A stretch of 64,000 bases of DNA. It comes from Marinoscillum sp965229915 (GTDB lineage Bacteria > Bacteroidota > Bacteroidia > Cytophagales > Cyclobacteriaceae). Both the position numbers and the translations under genes were made by a program. The notes under the pieces are model-generated. The model ran no database searches. It had not been told where the DNA came from and saw only the letters and a program-made list of their open reading frames with translations. Positions 25,326-35,053 of this stretch are shown one piece after another. Location: contig NZ_CBDDJZ010000001.1 in assembly GCF_965229915.1 (NCBI RefSeq), forward strand, positions 2,294,001 through 2,358,000. The letters run 5' to 3'. Numbering within the stretch: the stretch's first letter is position 1; every line of letters begins with the position of its first letter.

Positions 25326-26627
25326 TCACAAAAAAGAAACAATATCTGGAAAAATGAAAAGTAAGAGCAGAAATAATAACTGAATAACTACGAAAGGTAT
25401 CACTCCCTGGTAGAGATGGATGGTTTTGACTTCCGGAGGTGCCACTCCTTTCAAATAAAAAAGAGCGAAACCAAAAGGAGGCGTTAAAAATGAGGTCTGC
25501 AGGTTAATAGCCAATAGAATACCTACCCAAATCAAATCAATATCCATTGCCACCATTATGGGCGCAACTACTGGCACGATGATGAATACTATCTCGATAA
25601 AATCAATAAAGAATCCAGCTACAAAAACTAATAACATCACTAACAGCAGAAATGCTGTAGGGCTAAGGTCAGCTGTTTCAATTACGCTCAAAAAAAGCTT
25701 GTCCCCTTCCAATCCTCTGAAGACCAGAGAAAAAGCAGTAGCACCAACCAATATCATGAATACCATAGAGGTGAGTAAAGTGGTTTCCTTCATGACTTCC
25801 TTGAGCATGGAGAGATTTAATTTCCCATCAGCCAGTGTCAGGACCATCGCTCCGAAGGCACCGACACCTGCCGCTTCCGTAGGTGAGGCAATGCCTGCAA
25901 AAATGGAGCCTAATACTGCCAATATCAGCAGAAAAGGAAAGACGAACGAATTGGCCACTTCACGAGTAAATCCCTTAGCTCTGAAAGACGCAATTTCTTC
26001 AGATGGCATGGCAGGAGCCTTTTGGGGGAACACTTTAGCATAAACCACTATATATAATAGATAGCAAGCCACTAAACCAAGACCGGGTAGAATAGCTGCT
26101 ACAAACAAATCTCCCACGGAAACATTGAGTACACTACCGAGCAAAACCAACACTACCGATGGAGGAATGATCTGTCCTAGTGTGCCTGAGGACGCTATCA
26201 CTCCAGTGCTCAGTCTGGGTCCGTACCCGCGCTTCAGCATAGTGGGTAAGGAGATAAGACCCATAGTGACCACAGTGGCACCAACAATCCCAGTGGAGGC
26301 TGCCAGCATAGCTCCTACTACCACGACGGAAATCGCCAGACCTCCTCTAAACCTACCAAACATTAGCGCCATGGTCTCGAGTAGCCGTTCTGCTATGCCC
26401 GATTTTTCCAGCATGATCCCCATGTAGATAAACAGCGGCACAGCCAGTAGCACAAAGTTCTGCATGGTCCCATACACCCTTAGCGACAACAAGTAGAAAA
26501 AGTCTACATCAAAAACGAATATGCCAACGATAACGGATAAGCCACCCAGTGTAAAAGCTACCGGAAACCCAAGAAGGATCAACAAAAAAACCAATGCAAA
26601 CAGTATCAAGGGTAGGTATTCCATCAT
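25326..26627 (-). CDS. TRAP transporter large permease, DctM family
   Basis: 433 residues, almost entirely hydrophobic with about 12 membrane helices, the translocating subunit of a sodium-driven TRAP uptake system. Family segments: FPVAFTLGGLSVIVG, AVPLFIYMGIMLEKSGIAER, LAASTGIVGATVVTMGLISLP, SGTLGQIIPPSVVLVLLGS, ASPTEAAGVGAFGA and LTPPFGFALFYLKGVAP. The gene starts 4 bp inside the end of the small-subunit gene. There is no DctP-type binding protein next to it, so the substrate (commonly a carboxylate or sialic acid) cannot be guessed. Confidence 0.95.
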   Translation of the reverse strand: MMEYLPLILFALVFLLILLGFPVAFTLGGLSVIVGIFVFDVDFFYLLSLRVYGTMQNFVLLAVPLFIYMGIMLEKSGIAERLLETMALMFGRFRGGLAISVVVVGAMLAASTGIVGATVVTMGLISLPTMLKRGYGPRLSTGVIASSGTLGQIIPPSVVLVLLGSVLNVSVGDLFVAAILPGLGLVACYLLYIVVYAKVFPQKAPAMPSEEIASFRAKGFTREVANSFVFPFLLILAVLGSIFAGIASPTEAAGVGAFGAMVLTLADGKLNLSMLKEVMKETTLLTSMVFMILVGATAFSLVFRGLEGDKLFLSVIETADLSPTAFLLLVMLLVFVAGFFIDFIEIVFIIVPVVAPIMVAMDIDLIWVGILLAINLQTSFLTPPFGFALFYLKGVAPPEVKTIHLYQGVIPFVVIQLLFLLLLFIFPDIVSFL

Positions 26628-27139
26628 GGCTTTGATACCGATAAAATGGCACGAAAAGACTTGAGTATTTCACCAACTCCCTGTAGACCTAATAGTAAAA
26701 ACCCAAGGGGAATCGCCGACTTAATCACAAAGCGAGCAGGCAACCCACCAGGATCGGGACTTGTTTCATTAAGGGCGTATGCATTGTATGCAAACTGGGC
26801 TCCCTCAGTCACCCCAATGTAACAAAGTGGCATCAACAAAACGAGACTCCCCAATCCATTGACCCATGCTTTCGTTTTAGGTGAAAACCTGTTGTAAAAC
26901 ACATCTACCCGAACATGTCGGTCCTGCTGAAATGTCCAACCGGCCGCAAGCAAAAAGATGGCTGCAAACAAGTGCCACTCCAGCTCGAATGAAGCAGCGG
27001 ATGTAATGGCAAAAGCATAACGCATAAATACATCAAAAATGATAACCCCAACCAGTATGACCGTAAGCCAACTGGTAACCTTCCCAACAGCCTGGTTCAG
27101 CTCATCTATTCTGTTTTCGATATTGACAACCAACTTCAT
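26624..27139 (-). CDS. TRAP transporter small permease, DctQ family
   Basis: 171 residues with four membrane helices (about 22-40, 53-72, 92-112, 137-157). The segment ELEWHLFAAIFLLAAGWTFQ and DRHVRVDVFYNRFSPKTKAW are the DctQ signature. It associates with DctM to form the membrane part of the transporter. First gene of the pair on the - strand and translationally coupled to dctM. Confidence 0.92.
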   Translation of the reverse strand: MKLVVNIENRIDELNQAVGKVTSWLTVILVGVIIFDVFMRYAFAITSAASFELEWHLFAAIFLLAAGWTFQQDRHVRVDVFYNRFSPKTKAWVNGLGSLVLLMPLCYIGVTEGAQFAYNAYALNETSPDPGGLPARFVIKSAIPLGFLLLGLQGVGEILKSFRAILSVSKP

Positions 27140-27271
27140 TCTACTGCTAATCTATCAATTTGTGTTTTTATAAATCAATATGGAACCATTTGTACAAAAT
27201 ATTTACACTTATTGTATAATCGACAATAGATAATATGGCAATTGAGGCTTTTGTCCAATATACTTGCGGCA

Positions 27272-27994
27272 ATGAGATTAAGCAGCACCATTTTGATGGG
27301 CTTGTTCATATTGGCAGGTAACGCCATACAAGCTCAGTATTTGTTGGAGTCGGAGGAGCTGCTAGCAGATGCATCTGGCTGGTATGATGGTCAAATCGGG
27401 TTAGACCAATCTGGGCTTCTTAACGGACAATATGTAGAAATCAAACGAATATCACGAGGCACACATCAGTTTTTTGTCAGCGATGAGTGGCACATAGGTC
27501 AGCTGACTTACAGGGGACAGCACTACGACAGTGTATACATGAGCTATGACATAGACCAGGACTTGCTTCTGATTAGGCACCCGACCTCCTACATCTACCA
27601 CAATCAAGCCATCAAGCCGATCCAATCGCAGGTATCAGCATTTAATCTAAGAGGTAGTCATTTCGAATATTTTGACGAGCAAATTGATAAATTTCGATCA
27701 GGATTCTTTGAGGTGATTGCATCTGGCGAGAACATCAAAGTGATTGCTAAAAGGCATAAAAAGACACTGGTGGAACGAACCATCGTATTCGAACAGGATG
27801 ACTCTTACTATTTCCAATTAGATGGATCCTATCATCCAATCAAACGCAAAGGCTCCGTACTGAGAGTCTTTAGTGATCAAAAAGCAGAGATTCGATCTTT
27901 TATCAAAGATCAAGACCTTCAAATCGCTCCGGGCAATGACTCTGATATTGTTGAGTTGATGGCATTTATCGATCAAAAACTACTCACTCAATGA
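27272..27994 (+). CDS. Secreted protein of unknown function preceding a TonB receptor
   Basis: 240 residues from ATG 27272 (MRLSSTILMGLFILAGNAIQ); a TTG at 27242 in the same frame is less likely. Signal peptide ends near AIQAQ. The mature part is rich in aromatic beta strands: GTHQFFVSDEWHIGQLTYRG, HYDSVYMSYDIDQDLLLIRH, LRGSHFEYFDEQIDKFRSGF, KTLVERTIVFEQDDSYYFQL, ending with a helix (IVELMAFIDQKLL). I do not recognise a family; the pattern of YxxxxDxYDI-type strands is common in conserved Bacteroidota proteins that sit ahead of a TonB receptor. Its stop overlaps the receptor's start (ATGA), so the products are made together. Confidence 0.7.
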   Translation: MRLSSTILMGLFILAGNAIQAQYLLESEELLADASGWYDGQIGLDQSGLLNGQYVEIKRISRGTHQFFVSDEWHIGQLTYRGQHYDSVYMSYDIDQDLLLIRHPTSYIYHNQAIKPIQSQVSAFNLRGSHFEYFDEQIDKFRSGFFEVIASGENIKVIAKRHKKTLVERTIVFEQDDSYYFQLDGSYHPIKRKGSVLRVFSDQKAEIRSFIKDQDLQIAPGNDSDIVELMAFIDQKLLTQ

Positions 27995-30753
27995 GAATTT
28001 GGCTTACCGTAAGCTTACTGATCCTGGGGTGTACATTGTTTGCACAATCCGAGCTGGTCTTAGCAGAAAGCTATGAAAATGAACCATTAACCCAGGTATT
28101 CGCTCAGATTTCTGAAAAACACGGAGTGGAATTCTTCTACCAGCAAAAGTGGATCGATACGGTGACCGTCAATCAGTCGCTTTCTGGACTTACAGTGAGT
28201 GAGGCGCTAGATGAGTTGTTTGCAGAAACCACTCTTACTTATTACAAGGATCAGGGAAAATACATTCTGCTAAACAATGTTGTCATCATAGATCAGCCAA
28301 GTTTTTTAAACAACTTTCGAAAGAAAAAACTCAATTCCCAATCTACGCAAGGCCTTGTTTTTTCAAGAGAGTACGCCGATCAAACGAGCGATCAAAGTGA
28401 TCTGGAAAACTATGTATTTGAAATTGGCAGCCGATCCAACAAAACGGAGAATGCCACACTGGCCGGATATGTCAGTGATGTAGAGTCCGGGGATCCTGTA
28501 GAAGGAGCATTTGTCTATGTCCAAAACCCTACCATTGGCACTACCACCGATGCAGATGGTTTTTACTCTCTCACTTTGCCCACAGGCAAGCACCAGATCT
28601 TCATCCAGTTTCATGGAATGAAAACTACCACGCGAAATATCATCTTATTCTCTTATGGTAAGCTGGATGTGAAACTGGAGATCGACATCATTGCTTTGCA
28701 AGAAGTGACTGTGGAGGCTGATCGTGACAAGAATATCAGCAATGTGCAAATGGGCGTGAGCAAAATAAGCACCGAAGAAGTGAAAACCGTGCCGATTGTA
28801 CTTGGAGAAAATGACATCATGAAAATTGCTACCACCAAAGCGGGGGTACAAAACGTGGGCGAAGGAGCATCTGGCTTCAATGTGCGAGGAGGTAAAACCG
28901 ATCAAAACCTGGCCCTGTTTGGTGGAGCCCCTATTTACAACACCAGTCACTTTTTTGGATTCTTCTCTGTTTTCAACTCAGACGCCATTCAAAACATGGA
29001 GCTGTACAAAAGTGGCATTCCAGCCAAATACGGAGGAAGACTCTCCTCCATTTTTGAAATATCAACCAAAGCACCTAGCAAAACATCCTTCAAAGGTGAA
29101 GGGGGGATCAGCCCAATCACGACCAAATTGACTTTTGAAGTTCCGCTTCAGGAGGAAAAGACCAGCTTACTGCTCTCCGGCAGAACCACCTATTCCAACT
29201 GGATACTCAAGCGTGCCAAGAGCGCTTCTTTTAGCGAAAACAAAGTTTCTTTTTACGACGTGATTGCCAAAGTGGATCACAGCATTGATGATAAAAATGA
29301 ACTCACTTTCTCCAGTTATCTAAGCAGCGATAATTTCAGACTCTCTTCAGATACGCTGTTCTCGTTTTCCAATTTTGGCTATACCAACTTTGCTTCCTCC
29401 ATTAGCTGGGATCGAGAAATCTCCACTGTACTGGAAAGCAAAGTTTCTGGCACCTTCAGCAGATATAACTACGCCATCACCTATGATGAGTCGATACCCA
29501 ATGGATTTAAGCAGGATTTTGGTCTCAATGAAGGATCTATCAATGCTGAAGTAGATTATTACCCAACAGAAGATCTGACCCTAAAAGGTGGAATCAGTAG
29601 CAAGTATTACCACATCAATCCGGGCAGCAAATCTCCATTGAGTGATGAGTCTATTGTCAAACCGGTCATATTGGAAACAGAACAAGGATTAGAATCTGCC
29701 ATATTCGCTTCTGCACAATATCAGGCTCATGAAGATTTACTCATATATGGAGGACTAAGATATGGAGTGTTCAATGAACTGGGCCCTAAGACAGTGTACA
29801 ATTATCTACCAAACAGTCCAAAAAATGGTGAAACGCTAACTGACTCCTCCAGCTATACATCTGGAGCCATCATCAAAACCTACCACGGGCCAGAGTGGCG
29901 ATTTTCTGCAAGATATACCCTGGACCCAACCAGCTCTGTGAAAGCTGGAATTAGTCGGACACGTCAGTACATTCACAGCTTGTCCAACTCCGCATCGCTA
30001 TCGCCTACAGACACCTGGCGACTATCAGGAACCTACCTCCAACCACAAACGGCAGATCAGTTTTCACTTGGTTATTTCAAAAACCTGTTCAGAAACACAG
30101 TTGAAATCTCGGTGGAAGGCTACTACAAATGGATGCAGAATCTCGTAGACTTTAAGACAGGCGCGGACTACCTGCTCAATGCCAACATAGAACGGGTAAC
30201 ACTTCAAGGCCCCGGCAAATCCTATGGACTGGAGGTGTCACTGAACAAGTCCGGGAGACTCAATGGCTGGATCAATTATGCCTATGCCCGTACGTTTATC
30301 CAACTGGATGGTAACTCTGCCGAAGAAACAGTCAATAATGGATTGTTCTTCCCTACGGCCTATGATAAGCCTCATACAGTTAATCTGGTGGCCAACTACA
30401 AGCTGACCAGACGCATCAGCTTTTCCATCAACACCACCTACAACAGCGGGCGCCCGGTAACCATACCTGTAGCCGGTTTTAACTTCATGGGTTCTCAAAA
30501 CATTCATTTCTCAGATAGAAACTCTTACCGAATACCAGATTACTTCCGTCTGGATCTAGGGATCAACCTGGAAGGGAATCACAAAATTCAAAAGCTTTCA
30601 CATTCGTTTTGGTCATTGTCTATTTACAACCTGACCGGCCGAGACAATCCATTTTCTGTGTTTTTTGATGTAAAAGATGGAGAGATAAAAGGTTCTCAAC
30701 TCGTAGTTTTTGGAGATCCAATACCTACACTTAGCTATAATTTTAAGTTCTAG
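27991..30753 (+). CDS. TonB-dependent outer-membrane receptor with STN and CarboxypepD_reg domains
   Basis: 920 residues. Signal peptide (1-18), STN domain (about 24-88: NEPLTQVFAQISEKHGVEFF), a linker, CarboxypepD_reg domain from about 157 (LAGYVSDVESGDPVEGAFVY), plug domain (about 250-365; MKIATTKAGVQNVGEGASGF, FNVRGGKTDQNLALFGGAPI) and a 22-strand barrel ending in TLSYNFKF with the terminal aromatic. STN domains in Bacteroidota receptors often take part in anti-sigma signalling, yet no sigma/anti-sigma pair is adjacent. Substrate is unknown. It lies second in a four-gene coupled operon with a DUF4249 lipoprotein immediately after its stop codon, the standard partner of this receptor subclass. 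Confidence 0.93.
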   Translation: MRIWLTVSLLILGCTLFAQSELVLAESYENEPLTQVFAQISEKHGVEFFYQQKWIDTVTVNQSLSGLTVSEALDELFAETTLTYYKDQGKYILLNNVVIIDQPSFLNNFRKKKLNSQSTQGLVFSREYADQTSDQSDLENYVFEIGSRSNKTENATLAGYVSDVESGDPVEGAFVYVQNPTIGTTTDADGFYSLTLPTGKHQIFIQFHGMKTTTRNIILFSYGKLDVKLEIDIIALQEVTVEADRDKNISNVQMGVSKISTEEVKTVPIVLGENDIMKIATTKAGVQNVGEGASGFNVRGGKTDQNLALFGGAPIYNTSHFFGFFSVFNSDAIQNMELYKSGIPAKYGGRLSSIFEISTKAPSKTSFKGEGGISPITTKLTFEVPLQEEKTSLLLSGRTTYSNWILKRAKSASFSENKVSFYDVIAKVDHSIDDKNELTFSSYLSSDNFRLSSDTLFSFSNFGYTNFASSISWDREISTVLESKVSGTFSRYNYAITYDESIPNGFKQDFGLNEGSINAEVDYYPTEDLTLKGGISSKYYHINPGSKSPLSDESIVKPVILETEQGLESAIFASAQYQAHEDLLIYGGLRYGVFNELGPKTVYNYLPNSPKNGETLTDSSSYTSGAIIKTYHGPEWRFSARYTLDPTSSVKAGISRTRQYIHSLSNSASLSPTDTWRLSGTYLQPQTADQFSLGYFKNLFRNTVEISVEGYYKWMQNLVDFKTGADYLLNANIERVTLQGPGKSYGLEVSLNKSGRLNGWINYAYARTFIQLDGNSAEETVNNGLFFPTAYDKPHTVNLVANYKLTRRISFSINTTYNSGRPVTIPVAGFNFMGSQNIHFSDRNSYRIPDYFRLDLGINLEGNHKIQKLSHSFWSLSIYNLTGRDNPFSVFFDVKDGEIKGSQLVVFGDPIPTLSYNFKF

Positions 30754-31908
30754 ATGCGTCTTACCAACTATATCGCACCTTTGATCCTGGGTCTGGCGCT
30801 ATCCTGCGTTAAGCCGTATGATTTTGATCCGGACAACTTTGACAGGGTACTGGTCATAGAAGGTCAAATATCCGATGAGCAAGGCCCTCATCGAATCTCC
30901 ATCACCTATACCTATCCATTGGATACCTTGCTGAACGAGTTCGTGAGTGGGGCCACCGTGTGGGTGGAGGATGGCAATGGGGTCAGGACTCCTTTTGTTC
31001 AGATAGAGGGTGGTTTTTATCAATCTCCGGAAGCATTTGCAGGACAGGTGGGGCAGACCTACCAGCTCCATATTGAGCTGCCAGATGGGTCTGCTTATGA
31101 ATCCAGTTCGGAATTACTACAGGCTGCTCCGGCCATTGATGCGGTCTATGGAAAATACACCGAACAGGCCAACAGCGCAGGGGATCAAAATACCGGAGGC
31201 ATTCAGTTTTTCATAGACTCTGAAACAAGTGATCACGCATACTATCGGTATTCGTGGGAGGAGGGTTACAAGATTGAAACACCGTACCCGGCTCGCTATA
31301 TGGTGACCGATGATTCGATGTTGGTTTTGATGGATACGAGTATCGGGATTTGCTACAAAGAGGGATTTTCTACTGAACTCATCTATGGCACCACCAATAA
31401 CTCCACAGTCAATCGAATGGTCGAGTTTCCTATTCGCTATTTATCTGATGAGCAGCAACAGCTAAGGGTCCGATATAGTATTCTGGTAAAGCAGTATGCT
31501 ATCAATGAATCCGCCTATCTTTTTTACAAACAACTTGACGAAAACAACGAATCTGGAGGATCACTATTTGATCAGCAAAACGGTACGGTAATAGGGAATA
31601 TCAGCAGTACCAGCAACTCTGGTGAAAACGTACTTGGCTACTTCGAGGCGGCTGGAGTCTCCAAAAAACGGGCATTCTTCAACGACGAAGACCTGGACGA
31701 ACAGTTTGATCGACCCAGATTTCCTTACGCCTGTCACTACAGTCTAACGATTGTCACATCAGCCGATAGCGCTCTTTATTATGTCAGGCAAGGAGGTAAT
31801 GTTTTTTCGTACGATCCATTCCTGAACGAGGTGCAAATCCAAAGTATTAGCTGTACCGACTGTTCTTTTTATGCCGACACCACACCTCCAAACTATTGGG
31901 AAGAATGA
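30754..31908 (+). CDS. DUF4249-family lipoprotein
   Basis: 384 residues, lipobox GLALSC (Cys18). The beginning VKPYDFDPDNFDRVLVIEGQ, then SDEQGPHRISITYTYPLD and LHIELPDGSAYESSSELL, is the standard DUF4249 pattern (carboxypeptidase-regulatory-like and Ig-like beta strands). DUF4249 proteins lie next to TonB-dependent receptors and are thought to be the surface or periplasmic partner, somewhat as SusD is for SusC; their ligand is not known. The start codon follows the stop codon of the receptor gene with no gap. The C-terminus carries a Cys-x-x-Cys (CTDCSFYADTTPP). Confidence 0.88.
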   Translation: MRLTNYIAPLILGLALSCVKPYDFDPDNFDRVLVIEGQISDEQGPHRISITYTYPLDTLLNEFVSGATVWVEDGNGVRTPFVQIEGGFYQSPEAFAGQVGQTYQLHIELPDGSAYESSSELLQAAPAIDAVYGKYTEQANSAGDQNTGGIQFFIDSETSDHAYYRYSWEEGYKIETPYPARYMVTDDSMLVLMDTSIGICYKEGFSTELIYGTTNNSTVNRMVEFPIRYLSDEQQQLRVRYSILVKQYAINESAYLFYKQLDENNESGGSLFDQQNGTVIGNISSTSNSGENVLGYFEAAGVSKKRAFFNDEDLDEQFDRPRFPYACHYSLTIVTSADSALYYVRQGGNVFSYDPFLNEVQIQSISCTDCSFYADTTPPNYWEE

Positions 31909-34016
31909 GGTTTAGCCTAAGCACCATATTGCTGACACTATCCCTTTTTTGTTTCGGACAAACCGAAACAATAAGAGAGGAAGTATTTGTCCATACGAAT
32001 AGTAACTATTTGCTATCAGGGGAGACAATGTATTATGCTGCGTACGTCAATCAAATGAATGCCGGAACTCCTTCCGAGTTAAGTACGCTCGTCTATGTGG
32101 AATTGATCGGAGCAGAAAATCAGCGTGTATTTCAACACAAGCTTAAGCTAACGAGTGGTAAAGCCCATGGCGAATTCTTTGTGCCCACACTGATCTCCAC
32201 TGGCACTTACCAGCTTGTGGCCTACACTCGATGGATGAAAAACTTTGATAGTTACTTCAGCATGCCGGTTACTATCATCAATCCATTCGAAGAATATGAC
32301 ATCCCTTCATCTACTGGTATCACTGTTAGCTTAATGAATGAGCGGGTAGTGGCCAATCACCCTAATGACCTTAAAGCCTCTATTACAAAAGATGGGAAAC
32401 CTCTGGAAATCACAGGAAGGATAGTAGATGAAACAGGAAGTAAAGTTGCTGATTTTACTTCTGATAAGTTTGGACTTGCGTCATTTTCGCTGATACCGAA
32501 ACGAGGGAGCAGTTACCAGTTGATTGTAGAAAATGACCAAAAAGAGTTTGAGTTCATCAACCTGCCGCTGACATTTGTCCCCTCAGGCATTTCTATCACC
32601 GAATATCCTGGGTTTTTCCAGATGATTTTGATGAGTGAAAATGATCCCAGCGGGGTGCTGCAGATATATAACGGTACCAAGAAAATCCTGGAGCAGGAAC
32701 ATCCCACCAACGAAGCCTTTCGAATCTCAAAAGATCTGCTACCTGGTGATGGTCCCTACCTGGCGGCATTCGGCAATTCCTCACAGGTTTTCAGTACTGC
32801 CAGTCCTCAGACTGCTCCTACTTCCACTGGCACCTTTGCTACCAGATCAAAAGTAAGTGTCCCAATTAGTATTAGTGGAAGATTTTCCGTATCAGTGGCC
32901 CCAACCAATGAAACAGACCTGCCAACGAGTAAAGAAACAGGATGGTACAATAGAACATCTCAAACTGGACAAGTTCTTAACTGGCGGGGAGTAGACAAGT
33001 TGCCTTCTGAGGTCAGCCACCTTCCAGAAATCCGTGGAGAGATCATCTCAGCCCAGACAAGTAAGACTCATGCAGGTCAGACAGTGCTCTTTTCCACAAT
33101 AGACACCACCTACCAATTAAGAACCGCAAGCGTCTCTGAAACCGGCAAAATTGATATCCAGATTGAGGCAATGTATGCGGATAAAGATGCCTATTTAAGC
33201 CTCTTGGATAGTGACAGTACATTTAGTGTAACGATAGAGGATCCATTTATCTCCCAATTCGATGACCTCACTTTTCCTGAAGTGATTCTGGATTCTGCCA
33301 AAGCTGAAGAACTTGCCGAAAGAAGCGTCAACAATCAAATAGAAAATGCCTACTACCGACCACCAGGCAACTCTATCACCCAACCCATACTACCATATCA
33401 GTTTGGTGAATTTGACAAAAAATATGAATTGGATGAGTTCAATAGATTTCCCGAAATGAACGCACATTTTGTGGAGTACATCCCAGAGGTAGTTGCACGT
33501 CAAAACAAGAACAGATCCAAGCTCAGAGTACTCCCAAAACACCTACTTGCCACAGACCTACCTCCTTTGATTCTAATTGATGGCTTACCTACTACTCCTG
33601 AGAAAATCCTCAGCTTCAGTCCATATAAAATCAAAAGAATAGCAATTGATCAAAATCGGTTATTTCTCGGAAGTTTAGTGGCTGATGGGCTCGTGTCCTT
33701 TGAGACTTTTACAGGTGATTTGTATGGTTATCAGCCTGATGCCAACTCCGTAGCGTTCAGCTATCAACATGTGGAGCCTACTCGGAACTATGTATTTCCA
33801 AACTATGAAGAGCAAAAAACTACTTCACCTGATTATCGGAGCACATTGTACTGGAATCCAAACTTAAGGGTAAATGGTAACGTACAGCTAGAGTTTTACA
33901 CATCAGATTTGGAAGGTGATTACATGATTTCCATAGAGGGATTTTCTGATGATGGCCAGCCAGTATCCATAAGGAGGACCTTCACAGTTGTTACTAGTTC
34001 GCCAACCTCAAATTAA
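31905..34016 (+). CDS. Large secreted MG2/macroglobulin-like protein
   Basis: 703 residues from ATG 31905, which overlaps the DUF4249 stop as ATGA; the TTG 9 bp earlier is not needed. Signal peptide ends near FCFGQ. Residues about 22-125 look like a macroglobulin MG2-type beta-sandwich (VFVHTNSNYLLSGETMYYAA, GEFFVPTLISTGTYQLVAYT, RWMKNFDSYF), followed by further Ig-like repeats and a distal region with ILIDGLPTTPEKILSFSPYK, similar to plug-like or TonB-associated segments of large Bacteroidota surface proteins. No thioester motif is visible, so it is not a classical protease trap. Fourth gene of the receptor operon. Its 3' end overlaps a convergent gene by 23 bp. Confidence 0.75.
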   Translation: MRFSLSTILLTLSLFCFGQTETIREEVFVHTNSNYLLSGETMYYAAYVNQMNAGTPSELSTLVYVELIGAENQRVFQHKLKLTSGKAHGEFFVPTLISTGTYQLVAYTRWMKNFDSYFSMPVTIINPFEEYDIPSSTGITVSLMNERVVANHPNDLKASITKDGKPLEITGRIVDETGSKVADFTSDKFGLASFSLIPKRGSSYQLIVENDQKEFEFINLPLTFVPSGISITEYPGFFQMILMSENDPSGVLQIYNGTKKILEQEHPTNEAFRISKDLLPGDGPYLAAFGNSSQVFSTASPQTAPTSTGTFATRSKVSVPISISGRFSVSVAPTNETDLPTSKETGWYNRTSQTGQVLNWRGVDKLPSEVSHLPEIRGEIISAQTSKTHAGQTVLFSTIDTTYQLRTASVSETGKIDIQIEAMYADKDAYLSLLDSDSTFSVTIEDPFISQFDDLTFPEVILDSAKAEELAERSVNNQIENAYYRPPGNSITQPILPYQFGEFDKKYELDEFNRFPEMNAHFVEYIPEVVARQNKNRSKLRVLPKHLLATDLPPLILIDGLPTTPEKILSFSPYKIKRIAIDQNRLFLGSLVADGLVSFETFTGDLYGYQPDANSVAFSYQHVEPTRNYVFPNYEEQKTTSPDYRSTLYWNPNLRVNGNVQLEFYTSDLEGDYMISIEGFSDDGQPVSIRRTFTVVTSSPTSN

Positions 34017-34377
34017 GCGTGATATCTTTGGCATAGTCACACCCACAGTCATCATCAGTCAACCGCATCCTCTTTCCATCCACTGCTGTTATTCTCCTGA
34101 TTCCTTGGTTGTAGGTGACCACTGCAGAGTAATACCGGTCCGCCTCTAAATCGTAGTACACATTCTTTTCATTGACGTATTCAGAAATGACCGTGTCTGC
34201 TGACTCAATATTTCCCTCCATAATGGTCAATAATACCTCAGGATTGTCATCATTGATGGTGAGCTTGACTTGGAGTTCCCCAAAGAATGGTCCTCTATCA
34301 CAATCACACAAGCCGTCATCACAAGCTGAAAGTGTAGTCAGTAATACTAGAAGTAATCCAATTAGTATGTTTTTCAT
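33994..34377 (-). CDS. Small lipoprotein of unknown function
   Basis: 127 residues from ATG 34377 (MKNILIGLLLVLLTTLSACD), lipobox LSAC (Cys19). A longer frame to 34476 exists but would put 33 residues before the signal peptide. The mature part begins with a Cys/Asp cluster (DDGLCDCDRG) and ends with DDDCGCDYAKDITLNLRLAN; the middle is a short beta domain (GELQVKLTINDDNPEVLLTI). The paired CxC motifs at both ends could bind a metal or form disulfides. Its start overlaps the stop of the upstream gene by one base. Not recognised. Confidence 0.7.
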   Translation of the reverse strand: MKNILIGLLLVLLTTLSACDDGLCDCDRGPFFGELQVKLTINDDNPEVLLTIMEGNIESADTVISEYVNEKNVYYDLEADRYYSAVVTYNQGIRRITAVDGKRMRLTDDDCGCDYAKDITLNLRLAN

Positions 34378-34931
34378 CAATCTCCCGTTAAAAAGCCAGT
34401 AATTGCAAGGTAAAGATGGTGCTTGCTCAGTCTGTAAGAACGAGCATCGAGGTAAGAATACCCCATTTTCAACCATCCATAGCCCTTCAAATCAAGTGCG
34501 ACACCTATCCGGGGCACAATTTCCCATCCATTATCTGGCCGGCTTTCGGTTCCAGCATATCGGCCCCAGGTATATACTCCATTGAGCTGCACAAACCCAG
34601 CCAGTGGGACTCGTTCAAACCCTTTGAAGTATTCCGCACCAGCTCCAATGAAAAAGCGCTCCTCTCTCCATTGATAAAAAAGATTATTTCCCTGGTATTC
34701 CAATATTTTCTTCCGGTAAGGCCGTGCATCAAACGTCACAAATCCAACGATATTTCTTTTCGCATTGACCATGCCCAGCTCCATGCCAAGTAGATAGTCT
34801 TCGTGGTTGAGATCGTTGCGTAAGGAGAGATAACCAGCCGGTCTTGGGGTGTATTCATCCCAGTCAGAGGTCTGACCAATAACCGGTAGGAACCAAATGA
34901 CCATCAAGTTGCTTAATAGGAAAGTCTTCAT
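34377..34931 (-). CDS. Small outer-membrane beta-barrel-like protein
   Basis: 184 residues with a signal peptide (about 1-19, FLPVIGQ). The rest alternates in a barrel-like manner (AGYLSLRNDLNHEDYLLGME, GAGAEYFKGFERVPLAGFVQ, GWLKMGYSYLDARSYRLSKH, HHLYLAITGFLTG), with aromatic girdles and an 8-strand-like size. Function unknown. Translationally coupled to the small lipoprotein downstream, so the two may form a surface complex. The promoter region is shared with the divergent rlmN (122 bp apart). Confidence 0.65.
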   Translation of the reverse strand: MKTFLLSNLMVIWFLPVIGQTSDWDEYTPRPAGYLSLRNDLNHEDYLLGMELGMVNAKRNIVGFVTFDARPYRKKILEYQGNNLFYQWREERFFIGAGAEYFKGFERVPLAGFVQLNGVYTWGRYAGTESRPDNGWEIVPRIGVALDLKGYGWLKMGYSYLDARSYRLSKHHLYLAITGFLTGD

Positions 34932-35019
34932 AGTATTTAGGCAAGTGCTTGATTATCAACCACCATAAATCGGGCCAAAACCAAATCTGAGTGATAAAAG
35001 TAGCAGAATAGACGAATTA

Positions 35020-35049
35020 TTGTTAGTGTATAAATTGGACTTAACTTTG
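35020..35049 (+). promoter_or_regulatory. Promoter of rlmN (TTG-N19-TAACTTTG)
   Basis: TTG (35020-35022), 19 bp, then TAACTTTG (35042-35049), an exact match to the Bacteroidota housekeeping promoter in sequence and spacing. The -7 element ends 4 nt before the ATG at 35054, so the predicted transcript starts at or beside the start codon. Confidence 0.65.
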
Positions 35050-35053
35050 CGTC

